Assembly (NCBI RefSeq): GCF_902774605.1
Contig: NZ_CACYJE010000015.1
Span: 1-32,423, forward strand
Reading direction: 5' to 3'
Length of the DNA: 32,423 nucleotides
Source: an uncultured Methanobrevibacter sp.
GTDB lineage: Archaea > Methanobacteriota > Methanobacteria > Methanobacteriales > Methanobacteriaceae
Positions within the stretch are counted from its first letter, which is position 1; every line of letters begins with the position of its first letter. Shown one piece after another: positions 7,402 through 15,515 of the stretch. The position numbers and the translations under genes are program-made. The notes beneath the pieces were generated by a model. That model did not search any database. It was not told the DNA's origin and worked only from the letters and a program-made list of their open reading frames with translations.

Positions 7402-8075
7402 TTTGATTTTCACCTTGCACTTGACGACATTGTTGACTGTCTGATAGCCGTTGCAGAACTTGTGCTTGACAGAATAGGTCACCTTAACCTTGTAGGTCTT
7501 GCCTTTCTTAAGCTTTTTGAGGACTGTCTTCTTCTTGATAACTACCTTTGCAAGTCCTTTCTTGTTGGTCTTGGCCTTGTAGGTCTTGCCCTTGAACTTG
7601 AACTTGATGACCTTGCCGTTGGCCCATTTGAGGGTGGCCTTGATGGTTATCTTCTTGCCCTTCTTGACCTTGATGGTTTTCTTGACAACCTTGAGTGTCT
7701 GCTTGACAACCAGCTTATTTGATGTCTTGAATCCTTTATATTCAGCAGTTATAGTGTATTTTTTAGGAAGCAAAGTGATTTTAAGACTTGCATAACCGTT
7801 CTTGTCCACTTTAGCAACATAATGCACTCCGTTGGCTGTGATGTCAATGATTTCACCTTCAGGTGCGATCTTGCCGTCATCGACAACACTGAGATTGTCA
7901 TTTTATTCATTAGTCTCTTGTGATGATTGTTCATTTAAGTTTTCATCAATTGATATTACATCATCGTCTGCAATATTCAGTTGCATATCCAAGTCAGTAG
8001 CTGAAAACTTGCAGTCATGCAAACTAGGAATGCGAAAATCATACAGACCAGTATAATCGTCGATTTTTTCTCAAT
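7396..8075 (-). pseudogene. Short adhesin-like protein, broken by start loss, frameshift and stop
   Basis: Read together the frames give about 226 residues: signal peptide ('KKSTIILVCMIFAFLVCM'), an acidic linker ('LNIADDDVISIDENLNE'), one Ig-like unit ('VAKVDKNGYASLKITLLPKK') and the lysine-rich adhesin tail ('KFKGKTYKAKTNKKG'). Three lesions are visible. The codon at the expected start (8073-8075), five bases after a strong GGAGGAG, is ATT rather than ATG. One base is missing in an A run at 8004-8007. An in-frame TAA lies at 7903-7905. Without them the protein reads through smoothly. The isolated frame 7396-7827 (143 residues) lacks a signal peptide and could not be exported. Sequencing error could explain one lesion but hardly all three. 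Confidence 0.75.
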
Positions 8076-8299
8076 AGTAACTCCTCCAAAATATTTAATT
8101 TATGTACAAATACTCATTTTAGATTATTTTAATAATTGAATAATCATTAATATTTTCCTATAAAATATTATAAATGTATTATTATTTAATCTTAAAATGG
8201 AATAAATTCATAATTTATTAAAAAAAATGAATGAAGTTAAAAATAATTTACATTGGAAATATATAAAAAATAAATAGCATAGAAGACATAGCATAATCC

Positions 8300-8515
8300 A
8301 TGACTGAAAACTCATTAAGAAACGCAATATTCTCATTCATAATCCCCGGCCTCGGCCAGTACCTATGCAGCGACAGTAAAAAGGCAATGGCATTGTTTGC
8401 TGGAGCGGTCGCCCTGCACATTCTCATCTGGTTTTTCATGAACAATCCTGCGGGAAGCCTTATAAACACCGCCTATCATGCCTATGCGGGATATGATGCA
8501 TATAAGAATTATTAA
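8300..8515 (+). CDS. Small membrane protein with 'PGLGQ' motif
   Basis: 71 residues. The N-terminal hydrophobic stretch contains 'FIIPGLGQYLCSDSKKA', which matches the start of TM2/DUF5683-like small membrane proteins ('PGLGQ' followed by an aromatic). A second hydrophobic segment ('MALFAGAVALHILIWFFM') follows, and the C-terminus is polar with several tyrosines. Two membrane passes are predicted. No clear ribosome binding site is seen before the ATG. It ends 25 bases before the convergent symporter gene. The role of this group is not known. Confidence 0.65.
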   Translation: MTENSLRNAIFSFIIPGLGQYLCSDSKKAMALFAGAVALHILIWFFMNNPAGSLINTAYHAYAGYDAYKNY

Positions 8516-8539
8516 AAAAAGAGTAAGTTAAGCAAATGA

Positions 8540-10003
8540 CTATTCATCATTTGCCCTTGGTTTTATTTTTGTCAACACAACCGCAGCAACCATGACTGCA
8601 ACTATGATTATCACGTCGATCATTATCTCGAACTGCTTAGCGGTTGAGAACAGCTGAACGATACCTATGGCCCACATCACTATCAATACGACAGGAAGCA
8701 GGTACTTGATTACGAATGACCATATTGTGCCGACCTTGAATGTTGAGCACTCGTTGAGTGCAGGAATGAAATGATCCACACCATAGAACCATGCGAATAT
8801 TATACACTGGATACCTATTAATAAAAGTATGCCGAACTCGTTTACGAATGAGTCGATGATTCCCACAAGGTAGCTGCTGATACCGGTTGTCAATATCAAT
8901 GAAAAGATGCATCCGATAATGGACAATACTGTGGCTGTTTTTGTACGTGACCATCCAAGCTTGTCACCGGTTGAGTTGAGCATAGGCTCGAAGAACCCGA
9001 GTGCTGATGTAATTCCTGCAAAGAGTATTGCAAGGAAGAGCAGCGGTGCGAGTACACGGCCGATCGGACCCATGATGTTGAAAATCATCGGGAACACGAT
9101 GAATATGAGTCCAGTTCCTTCCGTAATCAGCTGTACCATCGGGGTTCCGGAGATGTGTGACATGTAACCGAGTATTGAGAACACTCCGAAAGCGGTACAT
9201 ATCTCAAACAGTGAATTGGATGCAACCACGATTAGCACGTTGTCAATTAGCTTTGAGTTTTCCGGAAGGTAGCTTGCATATGTCAGTGCGATTGCCTGAC
9301 CCATACTCAATGAGAAGATGATCTGTGCGAATGCTGCAAGCCAAATGTTGACGTCAGTCAATTTACCCCAGTCAGGTGACAGGAGTGTTGAAACACCCAG
9401 TCCCGCACCAGGCAGTGTCAATGCGTAGATGATTATGAACGCCATGATTATGAACAATGCAGGAATCAGGATTTTAGACACCATACCTATTCCCTTGTCA
9501 ACATTCCTATGTGAGATGAACCATAAAACCACCCATAATAGGAGCACGCCAACGGTTGTTGGTATAAGCAGGAAACTTGCATTTGACAGGTTTGAGCTTC
9601 CCCCGACAGTGCTGACGAAGTAGTTTGCTGCGTTTGTTCCCCAGCTGAACGTGAAGCTTGACCCGAGATACACGAGGTCCCAGCTCAGGATGACCATGTA
9701 ATATATTGTGACTACAAATACGAATAACACCAAAATCCAAGCTATAATCTCGAACTTCGGATTGATTTTGTTCATTATCTTCGAGAAAGATTCCTTGAAC
9801 GAGAATCCCACACCATATTCTAGTATTAAGAATGGGACTCCCATGATAGCAATAGCGATAAGGTAAGGGATGAAGAATGACCCTCCACCGTTAGAATAAA
9901 GCACATAACTAAAACGCCAGATGTTTCCAAGACCAACTGCCGCCCCAATCATAGCAAAAATGAATGCTATAGACGAATCCCATTGTGCTTTCTGTTCACT
10001 CAT
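8540..10003 (-). CDS. Sodium-dependent amino-acid transporter (SNF/NSS family)
   Basis: 487 residues from the ATG at 10003 (MSEQKAQWDS...). Longer readings add a non-membrane, non-homologous stretch and are not likely. The family signature 'AAVGLGNIWRFSYVLYSNGG' (from residue 21) forms TM1, which in LeuT-fold transporters holds the sodium and substrate sites through its unwound segment. TM6/TM8 region 'SLSMGQAIALTYASYL' and 'ASNSLFEICTAFGVF' also fit. About 11-12 hydrophobic segments span the protein, as in MhsT/TnaT-type prokaryotic members. It should import a neutral or aromatic amino acid with Na+; the substrate is not readable. A TATA-like TTTTATAT about 26 bases upstream of the ATG, and no ribosome binding site, suggest a leaderless transcript. 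Confidence 0.92.
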   Translation of the reverse strand: MSEQKAQWDSSIAFIFAMIGAAVGLGNIWRFSYVLYSNGGGSFFIPYLIAIAIMGVPFLILEYGVGFSFKESFSKIMNKINPKFEIIAWILVLFVFVVTIYYMVILSWDLVYLGSSFTFSWGTNAANYFVSTVGGSSNLSNASFLLIPTTVGVLLLWVVLWFISHRNVDKGIGMVSKILIPALFIIMAFIIIYALTLPGAGLGVSTLLSPDWGKLTDVNIWLAAFAQIIFSLSMGQAIALTYASYLPENSKLIDNVLIVVASNSLFEICTAFGVFSILGYMSHISGTPMVQLITEGTGLIFIVFPMIFNIMGPIGRVLAPLLFLAILFAGITSALGFFEPMLNSTGDKLGWSRTKTATVLSIIGCIFSLILTTGISSYLVGIIDSFVNEFGILLLIGIQCIIFAWFYGVDHFIPALNECSTFKVGTIWSFVIKYLLPVVLIVMWAIGIVQLFSTAKQFEIMIDVIIIVAVMVAAVVLTKIKPRANDE

Positions 10004-10021
10004 AAGGTTATTTATGTTACT

Positions 10022-10036
10022 TATTACATATAAAAT
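10022..10036 (-). promoter_or_regulatory. TATA-like box of the symporter gene
   Basis: On the minus strand the sequence TATTTTATATG is centred about 26 bases before the start codon at 10003, the normal distance from TATA box to transcription start. That implies transcription starting at or next to the ATG. Confidence 0.4.
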
Positions 10037-10040
10037 ATTA

Positions 10041-10418
10041 ATGAATGTTTTTGACAAATTTCTAATGGGCGACACCGCAAGCATAAACTGGTGCTTTGAA
10101 AACAGGCACTTCCTCCAGAGACTATCCGACAACGGCATAAAAAGAGAATACATTGTTGATTGCCTCATGGAAGAGGAGCCAATCAGTTGGGAGCATGTTG
10201 AAGCTGACAAGTATGCTGTAGTGTATGAAGCCCCATTGAACAAGGATTATAAGGAAATCAGAATACTCATGGCCTGCAGCAACAACAGCATCGACCTTGT
10301 GACAGTCATGAGGAACAATGAGACAACCACCACCCGACAGAACAGGCAGTACCAGTCAGATAAGAAAAAGGATTTGGAAAAGAAGCGACTGAAGGCATTG
10401 TCCAAGAGGAAATGGTAA
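10041..10418 (+). CDS. DUF4258-like small protein
   Basis: 125 residues from the ATG at 10041; the frame stays open upstream into the antisense of the symporter, but those residues are not similar to anything and overlap its start. The N-terminal half reads 'NRHFLQRLSDNGIKREYIV', the H-x3-R-x3-G-I pattern of DUF4258-type proteins, which resemble RelE/HigB-like folds and are sometimes found in toxin-like settings. Then comes a beta-rich part ('YAVVYEAPLNKDYKEIRIL') and a basic tail ('DKKKDLEKKRLKALSKRKW'). It is divergent from the symporter with only 37 bases between starts, and no partner antitoxin is adjacent. No ribosome binding site is visible. Confidence 0.55.
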   Translation: MNVFDKFLMGDTASINWCFENRHFLQRLSDNGIKREYIVDCLMEEEPISWEHVEADKYAVVYEAPLNKDYKEIRILMACSNNSIDLVTVMRNNETTTTRQNRQYQSDKKKDLEKKRLKALSKRKW

Positions 10419-10424
10419 AAAAAG

Positions 10425-10550
10425 TTATCCGTTTTCAAGTTCTCGAACGGAAAAGCCACTGATTCTGGCGGATTCCCTAATGCCTATTTCTTTTTTAAGT
10501 TTAAGGGCCATTGCAAACTTACCTTGACTAAAACCTTTATCAAGTGCATC
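10425..10550 (-). pseudogene. C-terminal remnant of an Rpn-like/PD-(D/E)XK gene
   Basis: The minus strand encodes 41 residues ending 'IGIRESARISGFSVRELENG' then TAA. This resembles the helix-turn-helix-like C-terminus of Rpn-type proteins, as in the 3884-4702 gene ('GMSAEVIAKRAEVPLSRVKAI'). An in-frame TAG precedes it at 10551-10553 and no start or upstream domain is present. Short, so only moderately certain. Confidence 0.5.
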
Positions 10551-10792
10551 CTAGTTGCTTTTTTTGTTTTTACATATTTTCCTCCCGAATTTCCGGAAAT
10601 TGCAAATTTGTTTACATGCACATACTACATTATATTCCAAATAATGGACAATATTTCAATTATATACAATATTGATAAGAATACATTAAATAATAATTTA
10701 TTAAATCAATATTATGAAGTAAAATCAAAATTGAAGAGTGATAAGAATTTTTCAAAGTGAAGGCAATAATGCTTAAAAAAAAGTGAATGTGG
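10551..10792. other. AT-rich gap, no supported gene
   Basis: A 78-codon plus-strand frame covers part of it (10524-10760), but it overlaps the remnant at 10425-10550, has no ribosome binding site, and its second half is low-complexity Asn/Ile/Lys. Nothing else is recognised. Confidence 0.5.
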
Positions 10793-10819
10793 AAAGCCAA
10801 ATATCTAGAATTTGGCTTT
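10777..10819 (-). terminator. Hairpin at the end of the glycosidase-like operon
   Basis: A perfect 10-bp stem (AAAGCCAAAT 10793-10802, ATTTGGCTTT 10810-10819) overlaps the stop codon at 10805-10807, and a T8 run follows on the minus strand (10775-10782). Confidence 0.8.
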
Positions 10820-12385
10820 CAGGAAATTGAAGTTGCAGCTTATTCCAATACGGAAAAGCACCACGCCATATGCTCCGCCCTTTTTAGCGGCCTTTGCATC
10901 CTTCAGGAGGCTGGATTGGGTCAGTTTCTTTGCGTTGTTGTCTGAATGGTATGACTGCAAGCCGGTCCACACCTGGGCGCCGTTGGACTGCTTGGTGAAT
11001 GTCTTGGTCACGGAGGTTATCCACTTGGTTGGCTTATGGTAATTGCCCTTGTAAACCATCGGCAGCAACACGTCAGCGTATTTGCTTATTGTTGAAACGT
11101 CCTGACCGTAATAGTAGGTCATCATTTTCGGCTCGGGCATAAGCGCCGCCGATACTATGCAGTTAGGCCTAATCTTGTGGATTTGAGTTGATGCCTTTTT
11201 CATGAAGTAGTTGATTGCACGGTTAGGGTCCTTGTAGAGGTGGGCTGTTCCGCCGAAGCGCACGTAATCGAAGTGTATACCGTCCACTCCCTTAATCTTG
11301 GCGTATCTTTTTGCTTCATTGATCTTGCCGTTTAAAAAGCCGTATTTAATCTTGTTTTTCTCATTGATCGGCCTTACCCATTTTCCGTTGGAGTAGCATA
11401 CCTGCATCCAGAGGTGAACTTTCATGCCATGCTTATGGGCTTTCTTGATGAATGACACCACGGATCCCTTGCCGTAGAGTGCTATCGCATGGACGTGGAG
11501 GAATATTTGCTTGGTTCCCTTCTTGGATAGTTTTTTAAGGCTTACGCTGTTCATATGGCTTGACCATAGCCAGTACCCGTTTCCCTTGCCCATCTTGGAT
11601 TTCACCTTTATCTTGCATGAGCCGGAGGATGAAAGGTACGGTGAGGTTTTCTTGAATGAGTACTTGACCTTATATGTTCCCTTCTTGAGCTTAAGGAATA
11701 TTTTGGCGTTTCCGTACTTGTTTGTCTTTACCTTGTAGGTTTTGCCGTTGACCTTTATTGTGACGTACTGGTTCTTTATGGCCTTGCCATTGGAATTAAC
11801 CAGCTTCACGTAGAACAGGCATTTTGAGCCTTGACGGTAGTTGATGTCCTTGTCGCCCTGCTTCAGCTTGGTCTTTACTGCCTCGTTGATTGTTATTCTG
11901 GATGAGGCTGAGGCGGGAGTGGTTTGATTGTCGCCTTCATATGTTATCTGGGCGGTGTATGTTCCCTTCTTGAGGTTGACGTTTAGGCTGACTTCACCGT
12001 TCTTGTCGGTGTTTTTGTTGTATGTCACGCCGTTGAGCACTATCTTTATCGGCTTTGATGAGAGTGCAGTGTTGTTTGATGTGAGCTTGATTTTGAGCGT
12101 GCTTGTGAATGTTGTGTAGCCATTTACGTTGGAGGTGGTGATTTTTGAGGTTGTCTTGACTGGCTCCTCACTGGACTCGTTGGCGCTTACCGGTTCGTTC
12201 TGGACTGTTGATTGAACAGGTTCCTCTTGAGCCTCCTCACTGATTATCTCCTCAGTGATTGGTACCTCCTGGGCCATGATTTCATCGTCTCCATCACTTA
12301 TGACTTCAGTGATGTTGTCTGTGGCTGACACTGCCGTTATGGACAGTGCCAACGTTATGAATATTAATAATAATAGTTTTTTCAT
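10805..12385 (-). CDS. Secreted TIM-barrel glycosidase-like protein with Ig-like repeats (second gene of pair)
   Basis: 526 residues. Signal peptide about 1-22 ('LLLLIFITLALSITAVSA'), an acidic linker (23-75), two Ig-like units (about 80-265; 'VTIKVNGKTYKVKTNKYG'), then a C-terminal domain of about 255 residues. That domain has the alternating pattern of a TIM barrel and the motifs 'GMKVHLWMQVCY', 'GVDGIHFDYVRFGG' (about 375), 'IVSAALMPEP' and 'DVLLPMVYKGNY'. This set fits the GHL10/DUF4015-like putative glycoside hydrolases, where the Asp of 'FDYVR' is a candidate catalytic residue. It starts two bases after the stop of the upstream paralogue, whose end supplies GAGG, so translation is probably coupled. 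Substrate unknown; wall or surface glycan is a reasonable guess. Confidence 0.8.
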   Translation of the reverse strand: MKKLLLLIFITLALSITAVSATDNITEVISDGDDEIMAQEVPITEEIISEEAQEEPVQSTVQNEPVSANESSEEPVKTTSKITTSNVNGYTTFTSTLKIKLTSNNTALSSKPIKIVLNGVTYNKNTDKNGEVSLNVNLKKGTYTAQITYEGDNQTTPASASSRITINEAVKTKLKQGDKDINYRQGSKCLFYVKLVNSNGKAIKNQYVTIKVNGKTYKVKTNKYGNAKIFLKLKKGTYKVKYSFKKTSPYLSSSGSCKIKVKSKMGKGNGYWLWSSHMNSVSLKKLSKKGTKQIFLHVHAIALYGKGSVVSFIKKAHKHGMKVHLWMQVCYSNGKWVRPINEKNKIKYGFLNGKINEAKRYAKIKGVDGIHFDYVRFGGTAHLYKDPNRAINYFMKKASTQIHKIRPNCIVSAALMPEPKMMTYYYGQDVSTISKYADVLLPMVYKGNYHKPTKWITSVTKTFTKQSNGAQVWTGLQSYHSDNNAKKLTQSSLLKDAKAAKKGGAYGVVLFRIGISCNFNFLKAKF

Positions 12386-12387
12386 CT

Positions 12388-14166
12388 CTATACCTCGTTG
12401 AAGTTAATGTAGTTGAAAAGCCCGTACCTGAAGAGTATCACACCGTATGCTCCGCCTAGCGCAGCTGCATCGGCATCTCCCATCAGTTCCTTGGCCGGCA
12501 GCTTCTTGAGTGATGCGTCTGACTTGTAGGTTTGAAGGCCGGTCCATATCTTGGCTTTCTTGGATTGCTTGGAGAATGTCTTGGTCACCCACTTGATCCA
12601 GGAGTGTCCCGCATGGTAGTTGCCCTTGTACACCATCGGCAGTATCGCATCAAGGTACTTGCCCATTGTCTGAATGTCCTGGGCATAGTACTTCTTCATG
12701 CTTGACGGCTCGGGCATGACGGCTGCGGAGAGGATGATTTTCTTGTTCACCTTATGAACCGCTTTTGTCGCCTTCTTGATGAAGGTGTTCACCGCCTTGA
12801 CGGCACCATCATACTTGTAGGCGTTTCCAGGATACCTCACGTAGTCGAAATGCACTCCGCTGACTCCCTTGACCTTGGCGAGTTTCTTGGCTTCCTTGAC
12901 CCGTTCATTTATAAGCTTGTAGTTGATCTTGCCCTTCTTGATTGGGTTGAACCATTTGTTTGACTTGTAGAAGACCTGCATCCACAGGTGAACCTTGATT
13001 CCATGGGCCTTGGATTCCTTTATCCATGACTCGACATGGGATTTGCCGTAGCGTTCAATGGCCTTGGCGTTGAGGAATATGTGCTTGAAGCCGTATTTCT
13101 TGAGCTTGTCGAAGTCGACTTTATTCATGTCTGTTGACAATAGCCACATTCCATTGTTTCTTGCCTGCTTTGGCTTGACCTTGATTTTATAGGTTTTTGA
13201 TGCCTTATTGTAGGTTGATGTTTTGCCGCAGGATGCCTTCACCTTATATGAGCCTGTCTTGAGCTTGATGGTGATTGTGGCGATGCCGTTCTTGTCAGTC
13301 TTTTTTGTGTAGGTTTTCTTGTTGATTTTGAATGTGACCTTCTTTTTGGCCAATGCCTTGCCTCTCACGTCTACTACCTTGACCTTGAACTTTCCGCTTT
13401 GCTTCTTCCTGTAGATTTTAGAATAATATTTTGTAATCTTGATTGGCACGCCTTTCTTGACTGTTATCTTGCTTGTGCCTGTTGACTGCTTGATGTTGTC
13501 CTCGCCGGCGTAAGTGTAGGTGATTGTGTATATTGCCCGGGAAACGTCCTTGATGCTTAAAGTGGCCTTTCCTTTGGAGTTTGTTTTCCTGACCATTGTT
13601 TTTCCAGCCATCTTGAAGGTCACTTCCCTTCCCTCCAACGGCATTCCGCCCACTGTCAATGTGACCGTGAAGGTGTTGGCCGCTCCGAGGTATGCGGTGT
13701 AGTCTGAGCCCTTGATCTTGGAGACTGTTGTGGATACGACCAGGAGCTCCTTTGAAAGGCTGCTTTGAGCATAAGCGTCATCGGAAAATGAGTACTTGAT
13801 AGTGTATGTTCCCTGATTGACATTAACCTTGTATTTGGCGACACCGTCATCTCCAGTCTGGATTTTGGTTGATTTCTTGTTGAGTTCAACTGTAATGGTC
13901 TTGTTTGCGATTCCAGTGCCGTTTTCATCAGTCAGTCTAACTGACACTTCATTTCCCTTAACCACCGTATCGTCATCGCTTTCAAGTGATGTTTTTATCG
14001 GTTCCGTTTGATTTTCACCTATTTGGCTTTGATCGGTTTCATCTAAAATGCCCCCATCAACTGGCATTTCAGACAAGTTTTCCTGTGTCCCGTTCACCTC
14101 GCCATAGGCGCTTGCTGCACCCATAATGGCAAGCATTATTGTGATTGCGGACACTATGAATATCAT
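12388..14166 (-). CDS. Secreted TIM-barrel glycosidase-like protein with Ig-like repeats (first gene of pair)
   Basis: 592 residues from the ATG at 14166; a ribosome binding site GGTGA is 20 bases away, and would fit an ATT codon six bases upstream (ATT-AAA-AAA-ATG) better, so the exact start is open. Signal peptide about 1-21, three Ig-like units (about 60-330; 'VTFKINKKTYTKKTDKNG'), and a C-terminal TIM-barrel-like domain (about 337-592) with 'GIKVHLWMQVFY', 'GVSGVHFDYVRYPG' (about 440), 'ILSAAVMPEP' and 'DAILPMVYKGNYH'. The catalytic-like domain is clearly paralogous to the downstream gene; this copy has one more Ig unit. It is thought to hydrolyse a glycan outside the cell. A TATA-like box lies at 14217-14228. 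Confidence 0.82.
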   Translation of the reverse strand: MIFIVSAITIMLAIMGAASAYGEVNGTQENLSEMPVDGGILDETDQSQIGENQTEPIKTSLESDDDTVVKGNEVSVRLTDENGTGIANKTITVELNKKSTKIQTGDDGVAKYKVNVNQGTYTIKYSFSDDAYAQSSLSKELLVVSTTVSKIKGSDYTAYLGAANTFTVTLTVGGMPLEGREVTFKMAGKTMVRKTNSKGKATLSIKDVSRAIYTITYTYAGEDNIKQSTGTSKITVKKGVPIKITKYYSKIYRKKQSGKFKVKVVDVRGKALAKKKVTFKINKKTYTKKTDKNGIATITIKLKTGSYKVKASCGKTSTYNKASKTYKIKVKPKQARNNGMWLLSTDMNKVDFDKLKKYGFKHIFLNAKAIERYGKSHVESWIKESKAHGIKVHLWMQVFYKSNKWFNPIKKGKINYKLINERVKEAKKLAKVKGVSGVHFDYVRYPGNAYKYDGAVKAVNTFIKKATKAVHKVNKKIILSAAVMPEPSSMKKYYAQDIQTMGKYLDAILPMVYKGNYHAGHSWIKWVTKTFSKQSKKAKIWTGLQTYKSDASLKKLPAKELMGDADAAALGGAYGVILFRYGLFNYINFNEV

Positions 14167-14215
14167 TTTTTTAATCGAAATTCTTTCACCATCCTACTTT
14201 AAGGTTATATGAAAA

Positions 14216-14229
14216 AACATATATAAATC
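14216..14229 (-). promoter_or_regulatory. TATA-like box of the glycosidase-like operon
   Basis: On the minus strand GATTTATATATG sits about 55 bases before the start at 14166, giving an untranslated leader of about 25-30 bases. Confidence 0.45.
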
Positions 14230-14417
14230 TTTTTAATAAATAAATCACTTTATACAAGGTTAAATCCTTGAAAATCAGTTAAAAATATATTATAATCATG
14301 TTTAAAAGAATAAATATTATAAAAATTAGAATAATAAGCTCATGTAACTTGAATTTAAGTTAGGTAAATTGATGATTAATGAGGCTAATATCATTTGCTT
14401 AAACATGTTTAAAATTA

Positions 14418-14460
14418 AAAATGGAATAAGTTTAACTGACAGCATCAGCCATCAGTTAAA
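14418..14460 (-). terminator. Hairpin at the end of the capA-like gene
   Basis: TTTAACTGA (14431-14439) pairs with TCAGTTAAA (14452-14460) across the stop codon; a short T-rich run follows on the minus strand around 14415-14420. Confidence 0.5.
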
Positions 14461-15512
14461 TTGAAAGTTAATTTGCCTGTTCCCTCATCGGTGATTTTCA
14501 TTTGACTGCATTGAGGGGATAATCCGCCTAAAAGGGAGCTTCCATCTTCAGGGCTCATGTGCTGAGGAAGATAGTTTGAAATGTAAATCGGATAGACTGT
14601 GCACTCTCCTGTGTTAGCGACGAGGTCTATCTTAACGAAGTAAGCGGAGTGTGTTGCAGTGTTGGACTGGTCGAATATGAAGTTTCCAAGACTGTAGAAG
14701 ATTGGCTTGCCATTGTACATTTCTATTCCCTGTGTGACGTGAGGGTGTGAGCCTATAACAATGTCTGCACCGTAGTCGATGAGTTCATGGGCGATTTTTT
14801 CCTGGTTCTCGTTCGGGGAGTTGGAGTACTCATTTCCGAAGTGCATGTAGGCGATTATCATGTCTGAATCATTGTTTTCACTGATTTGCGCCTTTGCATC
14901 CTCTGAGTCGTATGCTGAGTATCCTGGGTTTGAACCGTTTGCATATGGCATTGAATCGTAGGAGTATTCTGCGAAGTTCTCGGAGTCCATGTAGTTCAGG
15001 ATTGTGATCTTGCGCCCGTTGACCTCCTTGACCACTGCCTGGTGAGCCTGATCCTCGTTTTCACCGGCTCCCATTGGTGTGATGTCATTGTCCTTGAGGT
15101 TCTGGATAGTGTCCTTCATTCCCTGCACTCCATAATCAAGTGCGTGATTGTTTGCCAGGCCGGCCACCGTCAGGTTGTTCGCCTTCAATAATGGAACATA
15201 GCTCGGGTCGCATTTCAACGGCACATCGCCCTTAAGCGCATCGCCGGTGGCTGTTGCTGCGTTTTCAAAGTTCACCAGCAGCAAATCAACATTGGATGTG
15301 ACGTCGCTGACCCCGTTGAATGGTGAGGAGTCCATGCTCAACACATTGGGCATTTTCCTTGCAAACATGACGTCCCCTGTCACTGCGACGGATACGTTTT
15401 CCTTATCGGCCATCTTGACCTCCTGTGAATCATTGCCGTTGAACACTGTTGCCCATACGGCGATTATCACCAGTATTACAAGCACTATCAGCAGCACGTG
15501 TTTTATTTTCAT
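14445..15512 (-). CDS. capA: CapA/PgsA-type metallophosphatase-fold surface protein
   Basis: 355 residues. An N-terminal membrane anchor (about 5-25) is followed by the CapA fold (PF09587): 'VAVTGDVMFARKM' (metal-site Asp), 'LLLVNFENAAT', 'VAGLANNHALDYG', 'IIAYMHFGNEY', 'IVIGSHPHVTQGIE' and 'PIFYSLGNFIFDQ'. These are all the family's conserved blocks, so the active site seems complete. In bacteria CapA/PgsA takes part in making or exporting poly-gamma-glutamate; the archaeal role is not established, although poly-glutamate-like surface polymers are possible. It starts three bases after the ftsY stop codon, with AGAGG ribosome binding bases inside the ftsY end, so the two are co-transcribed. 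A separate capBC locus is not in the window. Confidence 0.9.
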   Translation of the reverse strand: MKIKHVLLIVLVILVIIAVWATVFNGNDSQEVKMADKENVSVAVTGDVMFARKMPNVLSMDSSPFNGVSDVTSNVDLLLVNFENAATATGDALKGDVPLKCDPSYVPLLKANNLTVAGLANNHALDYGVQGMKDTIQNLKDNDITPMGAGENEDQAHQAVVKEVNGRKITILNYMDSENFAEYSYDSMPYANGSNPGYSAYDSEDAKAQISENNDSDMIIAYMHFGNEYSNSPNENQEKIAHELIDYGADIVIGSHPHVTQGIEMYNGKPIFYSLGNFIFDQSNTATHSAYFVKIDLVANTGECTVYPIYISNYLPQHMSPEDGSSLLGGLSPQCSQMKITDEGTGKLTFNLTDG

Positions 15513-15515
15513 CCT

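Noticed and set aside
10524-10760. 78-residue plus-strand frame in the gap before the glycosidase-like operon
   Set aside because: Low-complexity Asn/Ile/Lys sequence, overlaps a remnant on the other strand, no start signal.
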